64,000 bases of DNA from Rhizobium sp. 18055 (lineage in GTDB: Bacteria > Pseudomonadota > Alphaproteobacteria > Rhizobiales > Rhizobiaceae). Made by a program: the position numbers and the translations under genes. The DNA lies in NCBI RefSeq assembly GCF_902706285.1, contig NZ_CACSKD010000008.1, positions 1 to 64,000 on the forward strand, in the 5' to 3' direction. The notes below the pieces were generated by a model that ran no database searches, had not been told where the DNA came from, and saw only the letters and a list, made by a program, of their open reading frames with translations. Shown here one piece after another: positions 1-8,390 of this stretch (position 1 is the first letter of the stretch; the number at the start of each line of letters is the position of its first letter).

Positions 1-612
1 CCCCCCCCCCGCAGACTGACATTGATCGCGGTACGCTCCTGGGCATCCTGGCTGGAGGAGCAGAAAAGCGCTTCGCTATGCTGTGGTCCGTCGTTGCCCC
101 GATGGTCGTAAGCAACGGCTTTGACGAACGTTTTTACCCCAAGCGCAGGCGAGGTCCGCCGCCGCGGCAACGCTTCGGTGATATTGGGAACCTGCAAAAC
201 ACCCTGCTCCAACGAAAAAGGGCGCTCGACCGAAAGGGAGCGCCCATCACCATTCCTCAGCGTCGATTGCGGCGGTGCAGGGGATTGGTTGCGGTCAATC
301 TGATGCGAGTCGCAAATTCCGGCAAGCAAGACGTCGAACGAAACCGGAACATTTGCAGTACGTTTTCCATTTCGTGCACAGGTTTTCCACAGGATGTCCA
401 CAGGCGAACGTATTGAGATTGCGTCGTGTTCACCGAGGGCTGGTCGAGCGAGTGTCATATCGATGCGACAGCATCCCGGAGTTTTATATGCGGGATACCG
501 CGCGCGGCCCTGCGCGGTTATGGTATGCCACTCCTCGAGCGCCAGGCGGCGGACGCTCGGAGCCGGGGAGCGGTCGGCAATCCGTTGGCCGCTCCTCGAA
601 AGGAAAGATACC
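1..612. other. Gene-poor left edge
   Basis: No convincing coding region is seen here; the open frames overlap one another and resemble no family I know. The window opens with ten C residues, which may be a contig or assembly edge. At 383-391 there is TTTTCCACA, one mismatch from a DnaA box, followed at 394-401 by TGTCCACA. At about 568-595 an imperfect hairpin (GAGCGGTC / GGCCGCTC) sits just before the small ORF at 613. Confidence 0.5.
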
Positions 613-792
613 ATGACCAGCAACACCGAAAATGACATCCCCGACTGTCCTGACGACGCGTCCACTCGCAATCAGCGAAGCAAGCCAACCGACGCACCGC
701 TTGTCGATCAAGCCTTGCAGAGTGCCAGGGAAAAACGATCCCGGAAAGATCTGGCCGCCGGGACAGGGAGGCCGGGAACAAGCAAGCCCTGA
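613..792 (+). CDS. Small hypothetical protein (59 aa)
   Basis: The ATG at 613 is preceded by a good purine-rich ribosome site (AAAGGAAAG, about 7 nt away), which is why this start is chosen over longer in-frame ones. The product is short, strongly polar and rich in Asp, Arg, Lys, Ser and Pro, with no signal peptide or membrane segment, and looks intrinsically disordered. I recognise no family. It lies alone between the gene-poor edge and an outer-membrane pseudogene. Small disordered proteins of this kind are common but unstudied in rhizobia; coding status rests on the ribosome site only. Confidence 0.4.
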   Translation: MTSNTENDIPDCPDDASTRNQRSKPTDAPLVDQALQSAREKRSRKDLAAGTGRPGTSKP

Positions 793-837
793 CGCCATTC
801 CTGCCGTTAGGGCAACGCTTCGCATGACCAAGCTGGC

Positions 838-1242
838 TCAAGCGTGAAAAAGTCCGCAGCGCGCGCCTAGAACTGCATTGAGAATGCCAATCACCGGACC
901 ATGCTGGACAACGTCCCACTTGAACTTGTTGGAACCGGTAAAATCGTCGGACTCGTAATCCTGGGAAAGCGCGCGATACCCAATTCGAAGAACGGTCGGA
1001 TGGTCCGCGACCATTGTTCGATATCCCAAATACGCTTGGGCATTCCAGCTTAGTTTCGATCCGACGCCAAAGCCGCCAATGTCGGCCTCGTAGGCACGAT
1101 AGGACGCGCCCCCGCTCAAGTTCGTCGTGGTGATCTTGAGTGCCAGTTCGTTATGAAGAATTTCCTCGTCCTGACTTGTCTGCACGAGCTGGCCATCAAC
1201 GTAGAAACAGAACGGCGCGCTTCTCACCTCGATGTTGCCCAA
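838..1242 (-). pseudogene. C-terminal remnant of an outer-membrane beta-barrel protein
   Basis: The frame encodes a barrel-like stretch (GGFGVGSKLSWNAQAYLGYR, then RIGYRALSQDYESDD, then KWDVVQHGPVIG) resembling the C-terminal strands of rhizobial outer-membrane proteins that usually end in a short strand with terminal Phe. Here the frame runs past that point into an unrelated tail. Removing one base near 879 restores Gly-Ile-Leu-Met-Gln-Phe followed by TAG (867-869), so a one-base insertion has probably broken the C-terminal insertion signal. The N-terminal part and any signal peptide are missing. It is best read as a truncated, frameshifted remnant. Confidence 0.6.
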
Positions 1243-1449
1243 ACCACCTATACGCTACCCAAGAACCTTGTTTACGCGCCAGCGCTGCCAAGCAGTTGCC
1301 AGGCAAGGATGAAATGCTAGTGTCACTTGCATTAGCGACAGCAAGGGGATGCCGGCATGGTTGGCAGGTTTGGGCGCAAGTACGGGGATCTTGTGGACGC
1401 CGGGGCATGCCTGTGCTGCGATCGGCGGCTGCAGGAATTGACGTTGCGG

Positions 1450-2826
1450 ATGAACACAGAATTTTCCCGTCGAACCGCATTGCTTGGCGCGGGGGCATTG
1501 CTGACCACCCTCGGGCTGTCATTTTTGCCGGACAGTGCGCAAGCCCAGTCGAAGAAGGCGAAAGGCGTCCTGTTCGAGGAGGTCCGGATCTTTGACGGGC
1601 GTTCCGAGATGCTGTCGAAAGCCTCGAACGTGCTGGTTGTCGGCAATGTCATCAGCGCGATCTCGGCGACGCCGATCACGCCTCCTGCTGACATCACCGT
1701 CACCCGGATAAAAGGCGGTGGCCGCACGCTGATGCCCGGCATGATCGATGCTCATACCCACATCATGTTCGCGACCATCCCCCAAATGGCAATTCTGACG
1801 TCGGATATCGGCTTCATCAATGTGGCGGCAGTGAAAGCGGCCGCCGATACGCTGCAGCGAGGGTTCACGACGATCCGCGATATGGGCGGGCCATGCCTTG
1901 GCCTCAAGCGAGGCATTGACATGGGGCTGGTGCCGGGGCCGCGCATCTGGCCGTCGGGCGCGTTCATCTCGCAGACGGGTGGACATGGCGACTTCAGACT
2001 TCCGAATGAGCTGCCGGCAGCGCCTGGTGATTTCAGCTTCTCCGAGCGTGTTGGAGCTGCCGCCATCGCCGATGATCCTGGCGATGTTCGCAAACGCGCC
2101 CGCGAGCAACTGGCCCTTGGCGCGTCTCAGATCAAGCTGATGGCCGGCGGCGGCGTGTCGTCGGCATATGATCCTCTCGACGTTACGCAGTTCACGCTCG
2201 AAGAGATTCAGGCTGCCGTTGGTGCTGCGGAGAACTGGGGCACCTACGCAACGGTCCATGCCTATACACCGAAGGCTGTTCAGCAGGCATTGAAGGCCGG
2301 CGTCAAATGCATCGAGCATGGCAACCTGCTGGATGATGCTACGGTCGCGACGATGGCTGAAATGGGCATCTGGTGGTGCCTCCAGCCCTTTCTTGACGAT
2401 GAGGATGCGACGCCCTTCGCAGAAGGCTCTGCGAACCGGAAAAAGCAGCTTCAAATGTTCTCAGGCACCGACAATGCCTATGCGCTCGCCAAAAAGCACA
2501 GGATCAAGACGGCCTGGGGAACCGATACGCTCTTCGACGCAAAGGTCGCGACACGGCAGGGTGCACAGTTGTCTAAGCTGACCCGGTGGTACAAACCCGC
2601 CGAAGTGTTGAAAATGGCGACGGCAGACAATGGCGAACTGCTCGCACTTTCAGGCCTTCGTAGTCCATACGAGGGCAAGCTCGGGGTGATTGAGGAAGGT
2701 GCCTTGGCGGATATCCTGCTTGTCGATGGCGATCCCATTGCCGATATCGCGTTGATCGAAGACCCCGGAAAGAATTTTCCGATCATCATGAAGGACGGCG
2801 AGCTCGTCAAAAACAACCTTGGCTAG
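1450..2826 (+). CDS. Tat-exported metal-dependent amidohydrolase (Xaa-Pro dipeptidase / imidazolonepropionase-like)
   Basis: A 458-residue amidohydrolase-superfamily enzyme that hydrolyses C-N bonds with a metal centre. The start at 1450 gives an N-terminus with a twin-arginine-like signal (SRRTALLGAGALL) ending in an AQA cleavage site; upstream in-frame starts would bury it. Metal ligands are visible: DAHTH (His102, His104), Lys229 in QIKLMAGGG (candidate carboxylated lysine), His270 in VHAY, His290 in IEHGN and Asp359 in WGTD. Such proteins often act on dipeptides, organophosphates or acylated amines; the substrate cannot be told from sequence. It stands alone, with no obvious operon partner. 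Confidence 0.85.
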   Translation: MNTEFSRRTALLGAGALLTTLGLSFLPDSAQAQSKKAKGVLFEEVRIFDGRSEMLSKASNVLVVGNVISAISATPITPPADITVTRIKGGGRTLMPGMIDAHTHIMFATIPQMAILTSDIGFINVAAVKAAADTLQRGFTTIRDMGGPCLGLKRGIDMGLVPGPRIWPSGAFISQTGGHGDFRLPNELPAAPGDFSFSERVGAAAIADDPGDVRKRAREQLALGASQIKLMAGGGVSSAYDPLDVTQFTLEEIQAAVGAAENWGTYATVHAYTPKAVQQALKAGVKCIEHGNLLDDATVATMAEMGIWWCLQPFLDDEDATPFAEGSANRKKQLQMFSGTDNAYALAKKHRIKTAWGTDTLFDAKVATRQGAQLSKLTRWYKPAEVLKMATADNGELLALSGLRSPYEGKLGVIEEGALADILLVDGDPIADIALIEDPGKNFPIIMKDGELVKNNLG

Positions 2827-2865
2827 CAGGCGAACTTCGCCGTCGCGGCCGCATCGAAAGCCAGC

Positions 2866-3066
2866 TCAGTCCGGTGATTTCCAGGAGAGGCCAGCGTCCT
2901 CGAAGTGACGTTGTAGAAGCTCTTTCACTTCGTCTCTTGAGCGATGGGGGAATTCGTAGGAAAGGAACCTCGCCATCGTGTCCAGATCCAGCAGATTGGG
3001 TTTCATGGCGTCTGCACGTTTGGCAACAACAGAAATTTCACGGGTCAGAAGCTTGTCTTTCTTCAC
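2866..3066 (-). CDS. Small hypothetical protein (66 aa)
   Basis: The frame starts at a GTG preceded by GGAG about 7 nt upstream, and encodes a soluble, charged 66-residue protein rich in Asp, Glu, Arg and Lys with a predicted helical centre (LDTMARFLSYEFPHRSRDEV). No cysteine pairs, membrane segments or family motifs are visible. It is convergent with the amidohydrolase gene and separate from the cytochrome cluster. The ribosome site and ordinary amino-acid composition favour a real gene of unknown function. Confidence 0.5.
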   Translation of the reverse strand: MKKDKLLTREISVVAKRADAMKPNLLDLDTMARFLSYEFPHRSRDEVKELLQRHFEDAGLSWKSPD

Positions 3067-3236
3067 ATATCGCTCCGTTTTTTAATTCGGATTGAGGATG
3101 TTCCCTTCGTATAGACAAGTAGTAAAAGAAATGAATCCAGATTTGATCACTTCGTTATTTGCAACGAAGCTCGACCGGCGGCGAGAGCGGCGCACGACAA
3201 GCCGCGCCAGGAATATGATTGTCCGTTGCCCAAAGA

Positions 3237-3806
3237 TCAGCCGACCGTCATCCGACGAAGAACGTTCGTTTTCCAGTAGAACTGGTGCACGAATACGCCG
3301 AGGACATGAGCAGCCAGCACGGCCCAGAGGACAACCTTCAGAATATCGGCATGAATGCCACCGATGCTCTCATACCCCAGATAATAGGCGGCCACCCCTG
3401 TCACCGGCATGGCAAGCAGGAGGAGATAAAGAACCACATGCGCGACTTTGGCCGCCCATTGGAAGATCGCGGGCTCCTTCGATGGCGCGGGAGGCGTGCC
3501 CTGGTAGAACCGGAGGACCAGACGCAGGATCACAAGCAGCAATATGGCAATGCCGACATAGGAATGGATATTGGCGCTGGCGATCTGGTCGGCCGACGCT
3601 GAGCCCGTTCGCCTCATGCTGCGATGCCACTCGTTCATACCATCCGGTAGCAGCAGATTGAAGAAAACCAGCGCGGCGGTCAGCCAATGAAGGACGCGTT
3701 GCGGAACAGAAAATGAGATTGGTTGCAATGGATCTGCGCCCTTGTCGCGGAAGCCTGTGATGCCGGCGATCGACAATATGCCGAGATCGCCAGCATCGAT
3801 AGACAT
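3237..3806 (-). CDS. Cytochrome b561 family protein
   Basis: A 189-residue membrane protein with about four hydrophobic helices and histidines placed as haem-b ligands in this family: RVLHWL (helix 1), ANIHSYVG (helix 2), KVAHVVLY (helix 3) and LAAHVLGVFVHQFYW (helix 4). Bacterial b561 proteins pass electrons between quinol and periplasmic acceptors or superoxide. It is the last gene of a minus-strand set after a cupredoxin (20 nt gap), a second b561 and a PepSY protein. This suggests a small inner-membrane/periplasmic electron-transfer module. The N-terminal 25 or so residues are unusual for the family, so the true start could lie a little downstream. Confidence 0.85.
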   Translation of the reverse strand: MSIDAGDLGILSIAGITGFRDKGADPLQPISFSVPQRVLHWLTAALVFFNLLLPDGMNEWHRSMRRTGSASADQIASANIHSYVGIAILLLVILRLVLRFYQGTPPAPSKEPAIFQWAAKVAHVVLYLLLLAMPVTGVAAYYLGYESIGGIHADILKVVLWAVLAAHVLGVFVHQFYWKTNVLRRMTVG

Positions 3807-3826
3807 TTTCGCTTGTTATTTAGGTG

Positions 3827-4252
3827 CTAGTTGGTGACCGTCAGCATGGCATGCATGCCAGCTTCGTAATGGCCCTTGATGTTGCACACCAGCAGATAGG
3901 AGCCCGGTGCCAGCTTTGTCTTCAACAGGCCATCAGCACCCGGCTTCAGCTCGGACACCTCACCCATGCTTTTCAACTGCTTCTCGTCGATGCGGTGTTT
4001 TGCATCGATGTACGGAATTTTCTGGTCGACTGACTTCAGCTTGACCAGCACCATTTCGTGCTCTTCGGTCATGGCATCGTTGTGAACCATGAACGTCGTT
4101 TCGCCAGCTTTTACAGACGGTTGGTCGAGCGTCAGGGTCATTGGCCCGCCACCCTCACCGCCTTCGACAACCTTGATTGTCGTCGCGGCAAATGATGGCG
4201 TTGCAAGACATGCAAAGGCAATGGCAGCAACGGTGTATCTGGTAAATCGCAT
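3827..4252 (-). CDS. Periplasmic cupredoxin-like copper protein
   Basis: A 141-residue secreted protein. A Sec signal peptide covers residues 1-22 (ending PSFA), followed by a single cupredoxin fold. Type-1 copper ligands are visible as an upstream His in the MVHND segment and the C-terminal Cys-x4-His-x4-Met set in CNIKGHYEAGM. The start at 4252 is chosen because it begins the signal peptide; the open frame extends further upstream inside the b561 gene. It lies between two cytochrome b561 genes and probably shuttles electrons for them in the periplasm. No copper chaperone or oxidase is nearby. Confidence 0.85.
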   Translation of the reverse strand: MRFTRYTVAAIAFACLATPSFAATTIKVVEGGEGGGPMTLTLDQPSVKAGETTFMVHNDAMTEEHEMVLVKLKSVDQKIPYIDAKHRIDEKQLKSMGEVSELKPGADGLLKTKLAPGSYLLVCNIKGHYEAGMHAMLTVTN

Positions 4253-4332
4253 GTGGTGTTCACCTTTTAGTTTGAGCAGCCCAGGGGAGCGCATATGAAA
4301 TGATACTGACAGGAAACTGAACGCGGCTAACT

Positions 4333-4905
4333 TCAACTCCGGCGTTTCCAGCCCGTGATCATGGCGTGCACCAGGTTCTCCCGATGCTCGACGCTGGCCA
4401 GCACCACCCCGACGACGTGGAAAACGATAAGGCCCAGCGTAGAATAGACCAGTGTCTGGTGGGTATCCTCCACCCATTCGACGCCCCAGTAGGCATCCGT
4501 CGTCATCATGTATCCGGTCGTCACGATACCCGATATGATCAAGAGCAAAGCGATGACCATCGCTCCGCCGGCCGGATTGTGGCCGATATAGCGCTTTGCC
4601 CGCAATCTTGCCGTGTCCGCCAGGAAGCCGATGACGGTCACGGGATTGCGGACGAAGTTGACAAACCGCGCGTGCTCGGAGCCGAAGAGGCCCCACAAGA
4701 CCCGGATCGCGACGAGGCTGCCGATCGTATAGCCAGACAGGATATGCGCCGACTTCCATTCCCCTCCCGTGAAAAACGAGAAGGTGAAGAACCCGACCAA
4801 CGCCCAATGGAAGGTTCTGACGATGGGATCCCAGACCTTGATCCGTTCCGGTCGCCGCTGGCGACCGGAAACAGAGCCTTGCATGTTCTGCTCGGCGTCA
4901 CACAT
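4333..4905 (-). CDS. Cytochrome b561 / hydrogenase b-type cytochrome-like membrane protein
   Basis: A 190-residue protein with four predicted membrane helices and haem-ligand-like histidines in VRTFHWAL, KSAHILSG, DTHQTLVY and IVFHVVGVV. It belongs to the COG3658-like b561 family. The ATG at 4905 shares one base with the stop of the upstream PepSY gene (TGATG), so the two are translationally coupled; a TTG three bases earlier is also possible. In this family, a PepSY or DUF3365 partner is often associated with regulated electron transfer. Function here is inferred from context: membrane electron carrier for the adjacent cupredoxin. Confidence 0.85.
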   Translation of the reverse strand: MCDAEQNMQGSVSGRQRRPERIKVWDPIVRTFHWALVGFFTFSFFTGGEWKSAHILSGYTIGSLVAIRVLWGLFGSEHARFVNFVRNPVTVIGFLADTARLRAKRYIGHNPAGGAMVIALLLIISGIVTTGYMMTTDAYWGVEWVEDTHQTLVYSTLGLIVFHVVGVVLASVEHRENLVHAMITGWKRRS

Positions 4906-5180
4906 CAATCGTCTCCGTCGATGCCGACCTGAGCGCCGGTTTCAGGGTTGAACAGCGCCTCGATCTTCTTGCCGTCCTTCACGCCGTAGACCTCGTAGCA
5001 ACCCTTTTCGGCTTTTACCTGGCGGACATCGAAGCCCATGCCGACGGCCTTGGTCTTGATGGCATCCTTCGTCATCCAGTTGGCTTGCGGAATGTCGCCG
5101 CACTTTCCAGCGTCTTCGGCATGGGCGACGCCACCAAGCAGGGAGGCAGCGAACAGGGAGGCAATCATGATTTTCTTCAT
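4905..5180 (-). CDS. Secreted PepSY-domain protein
   Basis: A 91-residue periplasmic protein: signal peptide over residues 1-21 (MKKIMIASLFAASLLGGVAHA), then one PepSY-type domain with two cysteines (GKCGDI and KGCYEVYG). The start at 5180 begins the signal peptide, and the longer frame is not needed. It heads the b561-cupredoxin operon and is divergent from a second PepSY gene that precedes a two-component system. PepSY domains bind or inhibit partner proteins; here it may regulate the redox module or act as a sensed ligand. That role is inference. Confidence 0.8.
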   Translation of the reverse strand: MKKIMIASLFAASLLGGVAHAEDAGKCGDIPQANWMTKDAIKTKAVGMGFDVRQVKAEKGCYEVYGVKDGKKIEALFNPETGAQVGIDGDD

Positions 5181-5314
5181 TGTCCGTATCCTTCGTTGAC
5201 CCGGCCGGGCACCCTTGCTCCGAACCGTTGACTGCAAACTAAGCGAAGGGAGCTGAGCGATAGCTGACGCGAATTGTCAGCGAAACTTCAGCTTCACGGT
5301 GGTATTGATTGGGA

Positions 5315-5689
5315 ATGAAACACGCGCGCGACAAAGCATCGGGATGTATCGCAAAGGCCGGAATGGCCTTTGCGATTTTCACAGGGCTGACCTTTGGGAC
5401 GGCATCGCTTCTCCGCGCTGATGACGACGATAAGGCAAATATGACAAGCCAGGACCAGGCGCGCGATATGTTGCGCGACCGCGTAAGAAGGGGTGAAATC
5501 AAATCACTTGCCGACCTCCGTGATACTGTGATGACCAAGGTACCCGGCGAAATCGTCTCGACATCGGTGGATCAGGAGAACGGTGCGACAGTCTATGATT
5601 TCCGGATTCTGAACTCCGCCAACAGATTGGTCGAGGTCGAGGTCGATGCGGCGTCCGGGGTGATCCTCGAAATCGAGAACGACGAATGA
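5315..5689 (+). CDS. PepSY-domain protein upstream of a two-component system
   Basis: About 124 residues: a hydrophobic N-terminal export segment (IAKAGMAFAIFTGLTFG), then a PepSY domain ending in the typical VEVEVDAASGVILEIEND. ATG 5315 is used; a TTG six bases upstream would add two residues. The stop overlaps the response-regulator start by 4 bp (ATGA), so the three genes PepSY, regulator and kinase form one coupled operon. Such PepSY proteins commonly modulate the linked histidine kinase or the membrane redox proteins it controls. The divergent PepSY-b561 operon is the obvious target. Confidence 0.8.
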   Translation: MKHARDKASGCIAKAGMAFAIFTGLTFGTASLLRADDDDKANMTSQDQARDMLRDRVRRGEIKSLADLRDTVMTKVPGEIVSTSVDQENGATVYDFRILNSANRLVEVEVDAASGVILEIENDE

Positions 5690-6351
5690 GAGTGATGCTC
5701 GTCGAAGACGATCTACTCATCGCACGCGATGTTATCGTTCATCTTGAGCGCGCAGGTTTCGTTGTGGTCCACGAAAGGGACGGCGAGGCCGGCTGGTTTA
5801 CGGGCGATGCAGAAGAATTTGCCGCGATCGTACTTGATCTCGGACTGCCCCGGATGGACGGTCTGTCCGTTCTCAAACGCTGGCGCTCCGAGGGCCGCAC
5901 GACCCCGGTCTTGGTATTGACTGCGCGCGGAAACTGGCAGGAACGCGTCGAGGGTATCGATGCCGGAGCCGACGACTACCTGGCGAAGCCATTCCAGATG
6001 GCGGAACTGCTGGCGCGTCTGCGGGCGATCATTCGGCGCAGTGCCGGACAAGCAAGTTCCACCGTCAGCTTCGGCGACGTGACCATCGATCTCAGGACAA
6101 AGACTGTCACGCGTCTCGGCCTGCCGATCGACCTCACCCCCCTTGAATACCGGTGTCTTGCGTTCCTTGCGAACAACGGTGAGCGTCACGTTGGCCAGAT
6201 CGAATTGACGGAGCAGCTCTACGCCCAGGACTTCGAACGTGACAGCAATTCCGTAGAGGTTCTTGTTGCGCGTCTGCGTCGCAAGCTTGGCCACGAGTTC
6301 ATTGCGACACGGCGGGGCTATGGCTATCGCATCAACGGAAGCAGCATCTGA
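5686..6351 (+). CDS. OmpR/PhoB-family response regulator
   Basis: A 221-residue two-domain regulator. The receiver domain (about 1-115) has the acidic pair Asp8/Asp9, phospho-acceptor Asp51, Thr79 and Lys101. The C-terminal winged-helix (about 125-220) has the TPLEYRCLAFLANN and RRGYGYRI motifs of the Trans_Reg_C family. It starts on the 4-bp overlap with the PepSY gene and ends one base into the sensor kinase gene. It resembles the PhoP/BasR/FeuP subgroup. The likely targets are its own operon and the divergent cytochrome/cupredoxin operon, sharing the 130-bp region at 5181-5314. Confidence 0.9.
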   Translation: MRVMLVEDDLLIARDVIVHLERAGFVVVHERDGEAGWFTGDAEEFAAIVLDLGLPRMDGLSVLKRWRSEGRTTPVLVLTARGNWQERVEGIDAGADDYLAKPFQMAELLARLRAIIRRSAGQASSTVSFGDVTIDLRTKTVTRLGLPIDLTPLEYRCLAFLANNGERHVGQIELTEQLYAQDFERDSNSVEVLVARLRRKLGHEFIATRRGYGYRINGSSI

Positions 6352-7700
6352 TGCGCTCGATACGCCGTCGCTTCCTGATGGTCTCACTGGTCAGTGTCGC
6401 TCTTGCCCTGCTCATGGCAAGCCTGGTGATGATTGCGCTGTTCACGCGCAATCTTGAACGACGGATCGACCACGAGCTGACAGCTCACATCAACAACATT
6501 GCAGGAGCGTTGCGTTTTGCCGGCGACGGAAAGATTGAGCTTTCCGATCGCCCCGTCGATGGGCGCTTTGATCAATCCTACAGCGGCCTGTATTGGCAGG
6601 TGGAAGACGACCAGCGCGGCGACCAGCTACGCTCAGCATCCCTCTGGGACTATTCGCTTCCCTTGCCAGAGGACGGGCAGGAAACCGGCACCATCGATCG
6701 CTACCATCTTCAGGGCCCTGACAAAGCCGACCTTATCGTACAGGAGCGAAAGATCATTGTCGCCGCTCCAGACGGCAGGCGAGCGATCCGCGTCGCTGCG
6801 GCAATCAACGCCTCCGAGGTCACGGGGCCCAGCCATACGTTCGCTCTGGATATCATTCCCTACATGGTGGCGCTTGCCGTTTTCCTGATTGCCGCGTCAC
6901 TGGCGCAGTTGACTTACGGATTGAGGCCGCTTTCGTCGGTCACCGAAGGGCTTGATCGCATCCGTGAGCGCAAGTCGGATCGTCTGGACGGCTCCTTTCC
7001 GAAGGAACTTCAGGCGATCGTCGATGCCGTCAACCGATTGCTAGAAGCGCAGTCTCAGCTTATTGCCCGGGCCCGCACACGGGCAGCGGACCTGGCACAC
7101 GGCCTGAAATCTCCGTTGACTGTTCTGTTCAACGACGCAGAGACGCTGCGGGAACGCGGCGAAGGCAAGATCGCCGATGAACTGACCCATCTGGCGGACG
7201 TCATGCGATCGCATGTCGATCGGGAGCTCACACGCAGTCGCATGGTCGGAAGCGTCGTCTTGCGACCGTCTGACACGGATCTGGCCGCATCCCTCAACAC
7301 GATTGCTCGGACACTGAGACGGACGCCGCGAGGCGAGACGTTGACGTGGACCATCGACGTCGAAGATGGTTTGGTTGTTCAAATTGAGCCCATCGACCTG
7401 CAGGAACTCCTAGGAAACGTTATCGACAATGCGGTGAAATGGAGCCGGTCAACCATCCGCATCCTTGCACGGCGGCAGGATGGGAACATTGTCCTGCTGA
7501 TCGAAGATAATGGTCCCGGCGCGAGCCCTGAGGGAATCGCGACCATGATGGAGCGCGGCACGCGCCTTGACCTGAAAACGCCCGGAACCGGTATCGGCCT
7601 CGCAATCGTCAGCGATATTGCCGAGGCCTATGATCTGGCAGTTGAGGTTGCGAACGTCGACAGTGGCGGACTGCAGGTGATTATCCGCTTCCAAGGCTAA
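6351..7700 (+). CDS. Sensor histidine kinase (PhoQ-like architecture)
   Basis: A 449-residue membrane kinase: first membrane helix at about 8-29, a periplasmic sensor region of about 140 residues, second helix at about 165-190, HAMP-like linker, then the H-box ADLAHGLKSPLTVL with phospho-acceptor His250. The ATPase domain has the N-box (NVIDNAVKW), G1 (DNGPGASPE) and G2 (GTGIGLAI). The DLAHGLKSPL form of the H-box is typical of the PhoQ group, whose ligands include divalent cations and antimicrobial peptides. The start shares a base with the regulator stop. The signal is unknown; the PepSY protein may be a co-sensor. Confidence 0.9.
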   Translation: MRSIRRRFLMVSLVSVALALLMASLVMIALFTRNLERRIDHELTAHINNIAGALRFAGDGKIELSDRPVDGRFDQSYSGLYWQVEDDQRGDQLRSASLWDYSLPLPEDGQETGTIDRYHLQGPDKADLIVQERKIIVAAPDGRRAIRVAAAINASEVTGPSHTFALDIIPYMVALAVFLIAASLAQLTYGLRPLSSVTEGLDRIRERKSDRLDGSFPKELQAIVDAVNRLLEAQSQLIARARTRAADLAHGLKSPLTVLFNDAETLRERGEGKIADELTHLADVMRSHVDRELTRSRMVGSVVLRPSDTDLAASLNTIARTLRRTPRGETLTWTIDVEDGLVVQIEPIDLQELLGNVIDNAVKWSRSTIRILARRQDGNIVLLIEDNGPGASPEGIATMMERGTRLDLKTPGTGIGLAIVSDIAEAYDLAVEVANVDSGGLQVIIRFQG

Positions 7701-7736
7701 CATTGACACATCAGCAGGCATCGAACGGCATCTGCT

Positions 7737-8390
7737 TTAGATACCCAGGATAGGCTGAAGCCAGCGCATGAATCTGCTTTTGAAGCGCAATGGCGCATCT
7801 GTCACAGCCAGGCAAATGCAATCCCGATCTTCGCTCGCGCGGGGTTGATGCATCAGATCGCTGTCAGCCATTTCAATGTCGCCTCTGCCGAAGGTGGAAA
7901 CGGCATCGCTGAAACTCCCTTCCAGGACGAGGGTGAGTTCGGTCCCGGCATGCGAGTGTTCGGGAACTGGTTGGCCTGCAGGGATTTTGAGCAGCCGTAC
8001 CGTCGTCGTCGGGTCTGACGTCGGAATGATCATCTGGGCGGCACCGCCACCCATTCGGCGCCACTTCAGGCCGCCGGTATTTGCGATATAGGATCTCAAG
8101 GGCTCAGGGTATGTCGTATCTGTGCTGCCTTCGCGTCTGATCGCGACGACTTTATCGATTTCGCCTGCTTCAATTCTGGCATGCACCTTGGACCAGGCAT
8201 CTGATTGATCGTCGTTGGCCGCCGTTTCACGGTCGAGAAAGTAGCCACCGACACTTTCAAACACGCCAAGCTTTGCCCGGCACGACGGACAAAGCGCAAG
8301 ATGAGTTGCGACGGCAACGCCCCAGCCCTCTGGCAAGGTGCCGGCGGAATATCTGAGCAGCATTTCGTCGTCCAGATGGTGTTCGATCAT
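7737..8390 (-). CDS. chrR: ChrR-family zinc anti-sigma factor with cupin domain
   Basis: A 217-residue anti-sigma factor. The N-terminal zinc anti-sigma domain has the His-x3-Cys-x2-Cys signature (HLALCPSC). The C-terminal cupin domain carries metal ligands in PEHSH, a Glu in GTELTLVLEG and a His in DLMHQP. In Rhodobacter, ChrR holds RpoE inactive until singlet oxygen or organic peroxides trigger release. The start at 8390 overlaps the sigma-factor stop by 4 bp, so the two are made together. Frame upstream of 8390 lies inside the sigma gene and is not used. Confidence 0.9.
   Translation of the reverse strand: MIEHHLDDEMLLRYSAGTLPEGWGVAVATHLALCPSCRAKLGVFESVGGYFLDRETAANDDQSDAWSKVHARIEAGEIDKVVAIRREGSTDTTYPEPLRSYIANTGGLKWRRMGGGAAQMIIPTSDPTTTVRLLKIPAGQPVPEHSHAGTELTLVLEGSFSDAVSTFGRGDIEMADSDLMHQPRASEDRDCICLAVTDAPLRFKSRFMRWLQPILGI

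Noticed and set aside
3827..4807. A 326-codon frame containing the cupredoxin
   Set aside because: The first 185 codons are out-of-frame translation of the cytochrome b561 gene; the real start is the signal peptide at 4252.
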